From the NCBI GenBank assembly GCA_902761685.1, contig CACWLI010000002.1, positions 62,001 through 126,000 on the forward strand: a DNA stretch of 64,000 nt. The letters are read 5' to 3'. The translations under genes and the position numbers were made by a program. Below, piece after piece: positions 7,663 through 16,331 of this stretch. The DNA comes from an uncultured Erysipelotrichaceae bacterium (GTDB taxonomy: Bacteria > Bacillota_I > Bacilli_A > RF39 > UBA660). Below the pieces are notes generated by a model. The model saw nothing but the letters and a program-made list of their open reading frames with translations, searched no databases and had not been told where the DNA came from. Position 1 is the first letter of the stretch. Every line of letters begins with the position of its first letter.

Positions 7663-9442
7663 AGTTGATTTGATAATATTAGAAAAGTATAAAAAAAGAT
7701 TACTAGATAGGTATTCTCTTTTATATGGAAATAAGTATTTAAATGATATAAAAAAAAGACTAGATGCTATTAATGAATTGGTTGTTACAGACGAATTAGA
7801 AAGTCATGTTCCAATGTGTTTTTATCATGATATAAAAAAAATAGAAATGAATTCTAATTTTTTAGAATTTGATAGATATGGTAGACTTATATCTTTTAAT
7901 GGAAGTACTTCAATTTATTTAGAACATTCATTAATTCATGAATTATTACATGCTGCTTCTGATAAAGCAAATTATAGTGGGATTACAATAGGTAATGGTA
8001 GTGATGGTACTGGTTTAAATGAAGGTATTACTCAGATGTTTGCTGATGATATATGTGGTTATGTTGAAAATAAATATTTAGGTAGTTATAGTGATTTAAA
8101 AGTTGCTGCTAAAATATTAAGATGTACTTTTGGAAATGATGTAATGTGTGAAGAATATTTTAAAGAAAGAAAAGGTTATCAGAATGGTATTTTAGAAAGT
8201 AGAGTAAATTCACTAGCTAATAATAGCAAGTATTATGATGAATTATTAAATCAGCTAACTGTTTTAAATAAAATGTTTGTTGCAAAAATAACAAATGATA
8301 AAAAAGGTCAAACAGATGAGATTATTTATAGAAAAAAATGTGAATTAGTATTTAAAAATATCGTACTAAATATAGTTATTCCACATTTGTTAAGGCTTAA
8401 TTATAAAGAAAAACAATCATATTTGACTAGACTAATGCTAGATATTGGTGAAGATGATGAACTTAAAAGAACTATAAAAGCAATTATAAGTGAATACTAT
8501 AATAAATCTGATTTAGAATTATTAAATGCTAAGAAAAAACTCGAAGAAGAAAATGAAGTGTTAGATAGAGAGTGTCAATATGTTTCTATGTTAAGAAATG
8601 ATAATAATGTTGGTAATAAATACTATGTTAAAAATGATGGAACAGTTTTATTACTTGGTAATCCTACTAAAGAAGTAACTTCAGGTATTGAATGTGCATT
8701 GGTTTATTCTAAAATATTTGAGAAAGAATATCATTTTGATGAAAAATTATACGATTCAATTATTGAAAATCTAAGTAAGGGTAGACCTTTAAACATAAAA
8801 TATAAAGATGTTAAATCTAGAAGAATAGTTTATTGTGGTATAGTAGCAAGACTTCGTAGTAAAGGTTATACAATTATCAATAATTATAAGGAACTTGATA
8901 ATCACTATCAAATTGCAAAACCATTATTATTAAAAATACCATTTAAAAATAATAGTTTTAGTGATTTAGGTAAAGTATATAATAAATATGAAGTAAAAGA
9001 AGAAAAAAATAAACTTGTAGTTAAAGATAGAACTTTTGGATATACAGTTGATGATCTTATTGTAGTTATTATTGCTAAATTTGCTAATTTATGGAGAAAA
9101 GTTTTTAATATAAGTGGGAATGATAACATAGTATTTTCTAATTTATATGAAACATATTTTAAAGAAGTAATGAATGCTATAAATTATGCATATGTTAATA
9201 GAAATGATTTTGATTTAAATTGTATGCTTACTAAGTGTAAGAGCAATACTTCTAAAAGTATATTAAGAGGACTTATGTCTAATCCTACAAGAGTAGAAAT
9301 TGTATTTGAATTTTTTTCTTATATAGTAGGAAAAAGTCCAATTATTCAAGAAAAGAAAGGTAGAAGTTATTCTGAATTATCTACTTCTGATTATATGGAG
9401 AAGGTTGCTTATTATGATGCAGCAAGTATTTTGGGAAAATAG
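7649..9442 (+). CDS. Putative HEXXH zinc metallopeptidase, unknown family
   Basis: A 597-residue protein with no signal peptide or membrane helix. HELLH (97-101) matches the zinc-binding HEXXH helix and NEGITQMFAD (124-133) supplies a downstream Glu (125) at gluzincin-like spacing, so a zinc peptidase active site is plausible. HELLHAAS followed by an NEG-TQ block resembles minigluzincin-type cores. The remaining ~450 residues contain helical, Lys/Glu-rich segments (about 245-325, likely coiled coil) and no known domain. It appears cytoplasmic, or exported by an unusual route. ATG 7649 overlaps the small gene upstream and has only a weak AAGAG site, which supports coupling. Confidence 0.6.
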   Translation: MTKLKVDLIILEKYKKRLLDRYSLLYGNKYLNDIKKRLDAINELVVTDELESHVPMCFYHDIKKIEMNSNFLEFDRYGRLISFNGSTSIYLEHSLIHELLHAASDKANYSGITIGNGSDGTGLNEGITQMFADDICGYVENKYLGSYSDLKVAAKILRCTFGNDVMCEEYFKERKGYQNGILESRVNSLANNSKYYDELLNQLTVLNKMFVAKITNDKKGQTDEIIYRKKCELVFKNIVLNIVIPHLLRLNYKEKQSYLTRLMLDIGEDDELKRTIKAIISEYYNKSDLELLNAKKKLEEENEVLDRECQYVSMLRNDNNVGNKYYVKNDGTVLLLGNPTKEVTSGIECALVYSKIFEKEYHFDEKLYDSIIENLSKGRPLNIKYKDVKSRRIVYCGIVARLRSKGYTIINNYKELDNHYQIAKPLLLKIPFKNNSFSDLGKVYNKYEVKEEKNKLVVKDRTFGYTVDDLIVVIIAKFANLWRKVFNISGNDNIVFSNLYETYFKEVMNAINYAYVNRNDFDLNCMLTKCKSNTSKSILRGLMSNPTRVEIVFEFFSYIVGKSPIIQEKKGRSYSELSTSDYMEKVAYYDAASILGK

Positions 9443-9450
9443 TGTTAAAT

Positions 9451-9482
9451 AAGTGTGTTTATAATTCTAAACACACTTTTAA
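9451..9482 (+). terminator. Rho-independent terminator
   Basis: An 11-bp perfect stem: AAGTGTGTTTA (9451-9461) with TAAACACACTT (9468-9478), loop TAATTC, followed by a short T stretch. Confidence 0.7.
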
Positions 9483-9484
9483 TA

Positions 9485-9493
9485 TGATATAAT
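9485..9493 (+). promoter_or_regulatory. Extended -10 promoter element
   Basis: TGATATAAT lies 16 nt before the ATG of the alpha/beta hydrolase. It would give a very short leader that includes AAGGTGA as ribosome binding site. Confidence 0.45.
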
Positions 9494-9509
9494 TAAATAA
9501 GGTGAAAGT

Positions 9510-10253
9510 ATGAAAATAATATATAAAGATATTAATGTTAATTATGTATATTATGATAACAAGTCAAAAGTAAATCTTATATATTTGCATGGATGGGGTC
9601 AAAATATTGAAATGATGATGGGGATTGCTAAACCATTCATAAAAAAATATAATGTTTTGATTGTTGATTTACCTGGATTTGGGGACAGTATGGAGCCAAA
9701 AGAAGTATGGGATGTTTATGAATATGCAAATATGTTAAACTATATTAATAAAGAATTAAAAATAAATAACCCTATAATAATTGGTCATTCTTTTGGTGGA
9801 AAAGTTGCACTATGTTATGCACTTAAGTATAAGACTAAAAAATTAGTTTTACTTGCCAGTCCATATAAGAAGAATATTAAAAAGAATACATTAAAAACTA
9901 AGATATTTAAAATGCTTAAAAAAGTCCCTTTATTAAATAAACTTGAAGGATATGCTAAAAAGCATTTAGGATCAACAGATTATAAGAATGCTTCTGATAT
10001 GATGAGAAAAATACTTGTTAAGCATGTCAACTTAGATTTGACAAATGAGTTAAATAAAATTAATTGTCCTACATTATTAATATGGGGAACAAATGATAGT
10101 GCTGTAAGTTATAATGATGCATTAGAACTTGAAAAAATAATTCCTAATTGTGGATTAGTTACTTATGAAGGTTGTACTCATTATGCATATTTAGAAAGAC
10201 TTGGTCAAACAATTAGTGTTTTGGATAATTTTATAGGAAGTGAAGAGAAATGA
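9510..10253 (+). CDS. Alpha/beta hydrolase
   Basis: A 247-residue soluble alpha/beta-hydrolase-fold protein. LHGWG (26-30) forms the oxyanion region, GHSFGG (92-97) is the nucleophile elbow with Ser94, Asp196 lies in WGTNDSAV and His224 in GCTHYAY, completing a Ser-Asp-His triad. The fold covers esterases, lipases and C-C hydrolases, so the substrate is open. Its stop overlaps the start of the MurF-like gene (ATGA), and Ddl follows, so a role in envelope metabolism is suggested by operon position only. Ribosome binding site AAGGTGA. Confidence 0.8.
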   Translation: MKIIYKDINVNYVYYDNKSKVNLIYLHGWGQNIEMMMGIAKPFIKKYNVLIVDLPGFGDSMEPKEVWDVYEYANMLNYINKELKINNPIIIGHSFGGKVALCYALKYKTKKLVLLASPYKKNIKKNTLKTKIFKMLKKVPLLNKLEGYAKKHLGSTDYKNASDMMRKILVKHVNLDLTNELNKINCPTLLIWGTNDSAVSYNDALELEKIIPNCGLVTYEGCTHYAYLERLGQTISVLDNFIGSEEK

Positions 10254-11842
10254 AAATATACTTTATTATTTCATTAATATTTGTGTTTAATTATTTAATA
10301 TTTAAAAGTAAAAAAGCAATGCACATGTTACAACAAAACTGGTATAACGATGGTAACAGATATTTGAAATGGATAGTTGATAATTATAAAAAGGTTTTTA
10401 TTAATTTTGATATGTTATTTGTATTATTTGTAGTTTTATATTTTATGAATAATACTATTTTATCAATAATGGTTTGTGTTTTATTATATGTTATATCATA
10501 TGCTATATATAAAAGTATTTTAGAACATGAACAATCTAAAAAACCTCTTGTAATAACTGCTAGAATAAAAAGATTATATTGTACAGAATTAATTATTTAT
10601 TTAATATTAGTAATTCCAATGATATTGAATTATAGTAATATCTTAATTGATAAGTATTACTTTCTTATAGGATTTATGGTTTATATAAATTGGTTTGTAA
10701 TATTAGCTGCTAATGTGATAAATGCACCAATTGAAAAAATGGTATTTAATCATTATAAAAAAATGGCAAAAAATAAACTAAATGAAATGCATAATTTAAA
10801 AAGAATTGCTATTACTGGAAGTTATGGTAAAACAACAACAAAGAATGTTTTGAATGATATATTAAATGTTAAATATAATTCATTTGCTACTGAAAAGAGT
10901 TTTAATACAATGAATGGATTAATGATATCTATTAATAATAAACTTGATAAGTTTACTGAAATATTTGTAGCAGAAATGGGAGCATTTAGAAGAGGAGAAA
11001 TAAAAGAAAAATGTGATTTTATTCGTCCTAAATATGGAATACTTACAATAGTAGGTACTGCTCATCTTGAAAGTTTTGGAAGTAGAGAAAATATTCAAAA
11101 AGCTAAATTCGAATTAATTGATTCATTACCCGATGATGGAGTAGCCGTTTTAAATATGGATGATGAATATCAAACAAGTTATAAAGTAAAAAGTAAGTGC
11201 AAAGTAGTGTGGGTATCAATGAATAATAAAAAAGCTGATATTTATGCTAGTGATATTAAACTTACTAATAAAGGAACTGTGTTTAATTGTAATTTTAAAA
11301 ATAATAAAGAAACTATAACATTAGAAACTAAATTATTAGGTAGTGCAAATATATATAATATTTTACAAAGCGTTGCTCTTGCAAATGAACTTGGTTTATC
11401 ACTTGAACAAATAAAGATTGGAGTTAAAAGAGTTAAACCAATTGAACATAGATTAGAGCTTAAAAAATATGGAGATATAAATATCATAGATGATGCTTAT
11501 AATTCTAATCCAGTTGGTTCAAAAATGGCAGTTGAAGTTTTAGGCATGATGGATGGTAAAAAGATAATTGTTACACCTGGAATGATTGAACTTGGTGATA
11601 AACAATATGAGTACAATATGGAATTTGGAAGACAAATAGCTAAGGTTTGTGATGAAGTAATCTTAATTGGAGAAGAACAAACCAAGCCGATATTAGATGG
11701 ACTTAGAAAAGAAAAATATAATGAAGACAAAATTCATATTTTAAATGATGTTAAAGAAGCTTTTCCACTAATGAGAAAATTGAGTGGTAAAGTTACTTAT
11801 GCACTACTTGAAAATGATTTACCAGATATATTTAATGAATAG
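10250..11842 (+). CDS. murF: MurF-like UDP-MurNAc-pentapeptide synthetase with membrane N-terminus
   Basis: A 530-residue protein. Residues ~185-530 form a Mur ligase: ITGSYGKTTTKN (about 188-199) is the ATP loop, EMGAFRRGEI and GTAHLESFG are central-domain motifs, and IIDDAYNSNP marks the C-terminal domain. It would add D-Ala-D-Ala to UDP-MurNAc-tripeptide, fitting the D-Ala-D-Ala ligase gene next to it. MurF is usually ~450 residues and soluble; here residues 1-165 carry about five hydrophobic segments (1-18, 53-68, 70-88, 112-128, 135-157). The extra part would tether the ligase to the membrane near the lipid-linked steps. Overlap with the hydrolase gene indicates one operon. Confidence 0.85.
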   Translation: MKIYFIISLIFVFNYLIFKSKKAMHMLQQNWYNDGNRYLKWIVDNYKKVFINFDMLFVLFVVLYFMNNTILSIMVCVLLYVISYAIYKSILEHEQSKKPLVITARIKRLYCTELIIYLILVIPMILNYSNILIDKYYFLIGFMVYINWFVILAANVINAPIEKMVFNHYKKMAKNKLNEMHNLKRIAITGSYGKTTTKNVLNDILNVKYNSFATEKSFNTMNGLMISINNKLDKFTEIFVAEMGAFRRGEIKEKCDFIRPKYGILTIVGTAHLESFGSRENIQKAKFELIDSLPDDGVAVLNMDDEYQTSYKVKSKCKVVWVSMNNKKADIYASDIKLTNKGTVFNCNFKNNKETITLETKLLGSANIYNILQSVALANELGLSLEQIKIGVKRVKPIEHRLELKKYGDINIIDDAYNSNPVGSKMAVEVLGMMDGKKIIVTPGMIELGDKQYEYNMEFGRQIAKVCDEVILIGEEQTKPILDGLRKEKYNEDKIHILNDVKEAFPLMRKLSGKVTYALLENDLPDIFNE

Positions 11843-11856
11843 GAGTTGAAGTAAAA

Positions 11857-13044
11857 ATGAAAATTAAATTAGGTGTAATATTTGGTGGAGAAACTGTTGA
11901 GCATGAAGTTAGTATAATTTCAGCATTACAAGCAATTAAGAATTTGGATAGTACTAAGTATGATATAGTACCAATTTATATTGCAAAGGATAGAACATGG
12001 TATACTGGTCATATGTTAGATGAAATTAGCTTTTTTAAAGATTTTGATAATAATAAAAAATTTGCAAAAAGAGTTACATTATGTAAGAAAGATAATAAAT
12101 TTTATTTACAAGCAATAAATGGTTTATTTAGACATGATATAACAGAACTTGATATTATTTTACCAGTTGTTCATGGTAATAATGTAGAGGATGGAACACT
12201 AGCAGGTTACTTAGATACTATTGGAATTCCATATGTTGGATCACATGTATTAGGTGCTGCTTTAGGACAAGATAAAGTTGCTATGAAGCAAGTTATGGCT
12301 TCAGAAAATATTCCTATTGTTGAATATACTTGGTTTTTTGATAATGAATACTTAGAAGATAAAGAAAAAATTTTAAAAGAAATAAAGAAACTTGGATATC
12401 CAGTTGTGGTTAAACCAGCAACATTAGGTAGCAGTGTAGGTATTAATTTTGTAAAAAGTGAAAAAGATATTGAAGATGCAATTGATGAAGCTATAAGTTA
12501 TGATACAAAAATAGTTGTAGAAAAGGCTGTTGATAACTTGTTAGAAGTTAATTCAAGTGTACTTGGAAACTATGAGTATCAAAGAGTTAGTCCTCTTGAA
12601 GAAGTAATGGGACTTGATGAAATATTGAGTTTTGCTGATAAGTATTTATCAAATTCTAAAACTAAGGGAACTGGAAGTAAAGGAATGGCTTCAACTAGTA
12701 GAATTGTTCCAGCAAGAATATCTGATAAGTTAACTCATGAAATACAAGAAACATCAAAGAAAGTTTTTAGATTATTGAATTTAAGCGGAGTATGTAGAAT
12801 AGATTATTTAATTGACAAGAAGACTAATAAGTTCTATGTTAATGAACCAAATACAATACCTGGTAGTTTATCATTTTATTTATGGAAAGAAATAGGTATG
12901 AGTTATACAGAATTACTTGATGAAATGATAAGTATTGCAATTAAGGAATATAAAAATAAATCTAAAAAAACTAGAAGTTTTGAAAGTAATATTCTATCTG
13001 GATTTAGTGGTTCTAAAGGTTTAAAAGGTGGAATAAAAAAATAG
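11857..13044 (+). CDS. ddl: D-alanine-D-alanine ligase
   Basis: A 395-residue ATP-grasp enzyme that joins two D-alanines for the peptidoglycan stem peptide. FGGETVEHEVSIISA near the start is the N-terminal signature, PVVHGNNVEDGTLAGYL the second block, VVKPATLGSSVGI the ATP-grasp loop and FYVNEPNTIPGS the C-terminal metal/substrate motif. It is some 30-40 residues longer than common Ddl proteins, with an extended Lys/Ser/Gly-rich tail. Ribosome binding site AGGAG lies 14 nt after the murF stop. D-Ala-D-Ala versus D-Ala-D-Lac specificity is not decided by sequence alone, but the neighbouring MurF fits D-Ala-D-Ala. Confidence 0.9.
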   Translation: MKIKLGVIFGGETVEHEVSIISALQAIKNLDSTKYDIVPIYIAKDRTWYTGHMLDEISFFKDFDNNKKFAKRVTLCKKDNKFYLQAINGLFRHDITELDIILPVVHGNNVEDGTLAGYLDTIGIPYVGSHVLGAALGQDKVAMKQVMASENIPIVEYTWFFDNEYLEDKEKILKEIKKLGYPVVVKPATLGSSVGINFVKSEKDIEDAIDEAISYDTKIVVEKAVDNLLEVNSSVLGNYEYQRVSPLEEVMGLDEILSFADKYLSNSKTKGTGSKGMASTSRIVPARISDKLTHEIQETSKKVFRLLNLSGVCRIDYLIDKKTNKFYVNEPNTIPGSLSFYLWKEIGMSYTELLDEMISIAIKEYKNKSKKTRSFESNILSGFSGSKGLKGGIKK

Positions 13045-13068
13045 ATGAGAAATCATCTATTTTTATTT
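13039..13068 (+). terminator. Rho-independent terminator
   Basis: AAATAGATGA (13039-13048) pairs with TCATCTATTT (13053-13062) with a GAAA tetraloop, followed by T-rich sequence. It ends the hydrolase-murF-ddl operon. Confidence 0.8.
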
Positions 13069-13089
13069 TGATAAAAGAAAAAAAGAATA

Positions 13090-13449
13090 CTAAAGTACTC
13101 TTTCTCCATATTGGTTTCCTTCATTAACACTATCTGTTAGCATGTAAATTAAGAAAATAATTGGTCCAGCTAGTGGAATACATGCCATGAAATAATACCA
13201 ACCTGACTTATTAATATCATGTAGTCTTCTTACAACTAATGCAATTCCAGGAACTATTACAGCTAATGAATATAATACACTAATAATACCAGTAATTTTA
13301 GCAACATCTTCACCTAAAAGTCCACCAATAAATCCTAAACAAAATCCAATAAGAAAATTGCAAAGAATTACCCACCAATAGTCACTTCTAGTAGAACGAC
13401 CATTGAAGTTTGCATAGTTACGTAAGAATCTCTTATAAGCTTCTATCAT
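13090..13449 (-). CDS. DUF805 membrane protein
   Basis: A 119-residue protein of the DUF805 (YhaH-like) family. The N-terminal NFNGRSTRSDYWW block and VVRRLHDINKSGWYY are the typical family sequences. Four hydrophobic segments are visible. It is an inner-membrane protein of unknown function. AAAGGAG precedes the ATG. It stands alone between ddl and murI. Confidence 0.85.
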   Translation of the reverse strand: MIEAYKRFLRNYANFNGRSTRSDYWWVILCNFLIGFCLGFIGGLLGEDVAKITGIISVLYSLAVIVPGIALVVRRLHDINKSGWYYFMACIPLAGPIIFLIYMLTDSVNEGNQYGERVL

Positions 13450-13504
13450 AAATGTTACTCCTTTCCTATCTTAATTTTAAAACAATTATTATAATTATTC
13501 AATA

Positions 13505-14215
13505 TTATTTTGATTTAATAAAAGAAGAATTATTAGATCTATTATTATTTGTTAACAAGTTATTTACTTCTAGTTGCCTTTTTACTTCTTTTGCTACTCC
13601 AATATTCCCATCAATTAATATTGCATTTTTAAAAAATGATTGAATTTTATCTCTAATAATTGGATAGTGTGTACATCCAAGTACAATTGCATCAATATTA
13701 TAATCTTTATATTGATCTAAATAATAATGTAATATTTCATCTATTTTGTTATGATTATTTGTTTCTATTGCATTAGCTAGACCATCACATGCAACTAGAT
13801 AAATATTTTCATTATTTTTTTTATACTTTTCTATTAATTCATGAGTTCTATCAGATGATATTGTCCCAGGTGTTGCTAGTACAAGTGTATTTTTATAATT
13901 GTTATCACATGCGACTTTAATAGCAGGTTCAGTTCCAACGAATATCATATTTGGATATTCGTTTCTTAATGTAGTTATACATTTAGTAGTAGCTGTATTA
14001 CATGCTATTACTATTAATTTAACATTTCTTTTTAACAAGTAATTAACAATCCTTTTTGTTATTTTAGTTAGCTCTTCTGTTGTTTTTTCACCATACGGAT
14101 TATTTTTTGAATCTGCATAATAAATATATTCTTCGTTTGGTAGAATTTTCTTAATTTCTGCAAGTGTCGTAAGTCCACCAATACCTGAATCAAATATTCC
14201 AATTTTTTTATTCAT
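13505..14215 (-). CDS. murI: Glutamate racemase
   Basis: A 236-residue enzyme that makes D-glutamate for peptidoglycan. IGIFDSGIGGLTTL holds the first catalytic region, VIACNTATT carries one catalytic Cys and VLGCTHYP the second. NPYGEKTTEEL is another conserved block. I place the start at 14215; an in-frame ATG three codons upstream (14224) lies inside the AAGAGATGA ribosome binding site. Length is slightly below the usual ~260. It is a single-gene unit. Confidence 0.9.
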   Translation of the reverse strand: MNKKIGIFDSGIGGLTTLAEIKKILPNEEYIYYADSKNNPYGEKTTEELTKITKRIVNYLLKRNVKLIVIACNTATTKCITTLRNEYPNMIFVGTEPAIKVACDNNYKNTLVLATPGTISSDRTHELIEKYKKNNENIYLVACDGLANAIETNNHNKIDEILHYYLDQYKDYNIDAIVLGCTHYPIIRDKIQSFFKNAILIDGNIGVAKEVKRQLEVNNLLTNNNRSNNSSFIKSK

Positions 14216-14291
14216 TTTAATCATCTCTTTAAATATTATAGCATATTATTTTTCTATATGATAAAATAGAGTTTAGTAGATAGGAGAAATT

Positions 14292-14810
14292 ATGGAAGGT
14301 TTAATTAATTCAATTATAAATGCATTTAGTGGCTTAGTTGCTTTAAAATATGGTCGTGAATTAATAGTGTTTATTATTTCATTGTTACCAATACTAGAAT
14401 TAAGAGGAGGTTTAATTGCTGCTTCTTTACTTGGTGTTAAACCACTAACAGGTTATATTGTTTCTATTGTTGGTAATTTAATACCTGTTCCGTTTATATT
14501 ATTATTTATTTCTAAAATAATTGATTGGATGGAAGTATGTAAGATTAAATGGATGAAAAAAGTTGCTAAATGGTTAAGAAAAAAAGCTGATAAAAATAAA
14601 GGGCAAATTGAAAAGTATGGTTATATTGGTTTAATTCTTTTTGTTGGTATTCCTCTTCCAGGTACTGGTGCCTGGACTGGATGTTTAGTTGCATCACTTT
14701 TGAATCTTGAGAGGAAAAAATCATTTTTATGTGTACTAGCTGGTGTGGTAATGGCTAGTATAATTATGATGATATTATCATATGGTGTACTAAGTAATTT
14801 AATAAATTAA
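14292..14810 (+). CDS. Small multidrug-export-type membrane protein (COG2426)
   Basis: A 172-residue protein with about four membrane helices. FIISLLPILELRGGLIAA and YGYIGLILFVGIPLPGTGAWTG match the Sm_multidrug_ex family, which resembles part of the DedA-like fold. The family name comes from a weak drug-resistance observation; its real substrate is not established. AGGAGAAA precedes the ATG and TGATAAAAT at 14259-14267 is a likely extended -10. Confidence 0.8.
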   Translation: MEGLINSIINAFSGLVALKYGRELIVFIISLLPILELRGGLIAASLLGVKPLTGYIVSIVGNLIPVPFILLFISKIIDWMEVCKIKWMKKVAKWLRKKADKNKGQIEKYGYIGLILFVGIPLPGTGAWTGCLVASLLNLERKKSFLCVLAGVVMASIIMMILSYGVLSNLIN

Positions 14811-14838
14811 AAATAGAACTTTAATAGTTCTATTTTAA
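14811..14838. terminator. Bidirectional terminator hairpin
   Basis: AAATAGAACT (14811-14820) pairs with AGTTCTATTT (14825-14834). It lies between the convergent genes ending at 14810 (+) and 14830 (-). Confidence 0.75.
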
Positions 14839-15546
14839 TTGTTCAAATATTTCTTTCATGTCTTCATGAAATATAAGTGTTGCTCTATTATCATAGTCAG
14901 TTGTATCTCTATTAATAATTACAATATTTTTACCTCTAAAAAAGTCTATCATTCCACTAGCTGGATAAACTGTTAAAGACGTTCCGGCAACTATTAACAA
15001 ATCTGCTTTACTAATAGCATATAGTCCATTATTATAGTCATATTCTGGTAACATTTCTCCATAAAGAACTACATCTGGTTTTATTAAACCACCACACTTA
15101 CATTTTGGAATATCACTAGAATTAAATACATCTTCTGCAGAGTATTCTTTATTGCACTTAATACAATGATTTTTATATATTGTACCATGTAATTCATATA
15201 TATTTTTATTACCAGCTTTAGTATGTAATCCATCAATATTTTGAGTAACTATTGCTTTTAATTTTCCTCTTTTTTCTAGTTCATAAAGATATTTATGAAC
15301 AATATTTGGTTCTTTATCTAAACAATTTAATTTGTCTTTATAAAACTTATAGAATTCTTTTGTATTAGCATAGAAGAAAGCACTGCTTAGAATCATTTCT
15401 GGTGGCCATTTATATTTCATACTATATAATCCATCTTTGCTTCTAAAGTCCTTTATTCCAGAAGCGGTAGATACTCCAGCTCCACCAAAGAATACTATGT
15501 TATTTGCTTCATCAATTAATTTTTGTAATTTTTCTATCTTTTTCAT
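14830..15546 (-). CDS. Sir2-family NAD-dependent protein deacylase
   Basis: A 238-residue sirtuin. GAGVSTASGIKDFRS (22-36) binds NAD, TQNIDGLHTKAG (101-112) is the central motif, His120 is the catalytic base, Cys128, Cys131, Cys149 and Cys151 form the zinc site and GTSLTVYPA closes the NAD pocket. It removes acyl groups from lysines using NAD. It lacks the Tyr/Arg pair of the CobB/SIRT5 desuccinylase type in an obvious place, so plain deacetylation is the default guess. It is a single-gene unit, divergent from the ZIP transporter. Confidence 0.92.
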   Translation of the reverse strand: MKKIEKLQKLIDEANNIVFFGGAGVSTASGIKDFRSKDGLYSMKYKWPPEMILSSAFFYANTKEFYKFYKDKLNCLDKEPNIVHKYLYELEKRGKLKAIVTQNIDGLHTKAGNKNIYELHGTIYKNHCIKCNKEYSAEDVFNSSDIPKCKCGGLIKPDVVLYGEMLPEYDYNNGLYAISKADLLIVAGTSLTVYPASGMIDFFRGKNIVIINRDTTDYDNRATLIFHEDMKEIFEQLK

Positions 15547-15565
15547 AACTAAATTATATAAAATT

Positions 15566-15593
15566 TTGACAAAATTGTAAAATATGCTATAAT
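15566..15593 (+). promoter_or_regulatory. Sigma-A type promoter of the ZIP gene
   Basis: TTGACA (15566-15571), a 16-nt spacer ending in TGC, and TATAAT (15588-15593). The extended -10 and perfect hexamers make this one of the best promoters in the window. Confidence 0.8.
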
Positions 15594-15617
15594 CTTTTTT
15601 GATTTGGGGTGAACAAT

Positions 15618-16331
15618 ATGGAAATTAAATCAGTTTTAATTACATTATTATCTGGTATTTCATTTTTTATTGGTTATTTAATAACTGTTTTTGTAAAGAA
15701 TGATAAAAAGATGGTTACATTTGCTATTGGATTTGCATTTTCAATAATAATTGGTTTATGTTTGTTTGATTTGTTACCTGAATGCTTAGAACTTGAAAAT
15801 AAGTTAATAATGATATTGTGCATTTTTGGTGGAATTGGATTTTTAAAGTTATTAGATGTATTTATACCGGATCATGATCATGAATCAAAAAAGAAAGATC
15901 ATATGGAACATATTGGATTAATATCTGCTCTTGCATTATTTATTCATAATACTGTGGAGGGGGTTGCAATATATTTATCTTGTTTAAACAGTATTAGTAC
16001 TGGTTTGTTTATGGCTCTTGGTGTATCATTTCACAATATTCCACTTGGTATACAAATCTCTTCTTTAGTTAGAAATAAAAAAGAAAGAATTGTATTACTT
16101 ACAATTTTAACATTCTCTAGTATATTTGGTGTAGCAATTATGAATTTATTTAAAATAAATGTTGAAGGTATGATTGGACCAATTCTAATATCAATTACTC
16201 TTGGTATGTTAATATATATTTCTATGTTTGAGTTATTATGTGAAATTAAAGAACATTTTAAAAAGAAAGAGTTAAAACTTGGATTAATAATAGGAATTAT
16301 AGTTATATTAATTGGACATTTTATTCATTAA
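15618..16331 (+). CDS. ZIP-family metal transporter
   Basis: A 237-residue membrane protein of the ZIP (ZupT/GufA) family, which brings divalent metals, mostly zinc, into the cytoplasm. HNTVEGVAIY and SFHNIPLGIQ are the two metal-path helices; the second has Leu where HNIPEG is usual. A His-rich loop (DHDHESKKKDHMEH, about 90-103) lies between helices 3 and 4. ATG 15618 is chosen over GTG 15609 because GGGGTG (15606-15611) is then the ribosome binding site. Its last 24 bases overlap the end of the convergent LysR gene. Confidence 0.85.
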   Translation: MEIKSVLITLLSGISFFIGYLITVFVKNDKKMVTFAIGFAFSIIIGLCLFDLLPECLELENKLIMILCIFGGIGFLKLLDVFIPDHDHESKKKDHMEHIGLISALALFIHNTVEGVAIYLSCLNSISTGLFMALGVSFHNIPLGIQISSLVRNKKERIVLLTILTFSSIFGVAIMNLFKINVEGMIGPILISITLGMLIYISMFELLCEIKEHFKKKELKLGLIIGIIVILIGHFIH

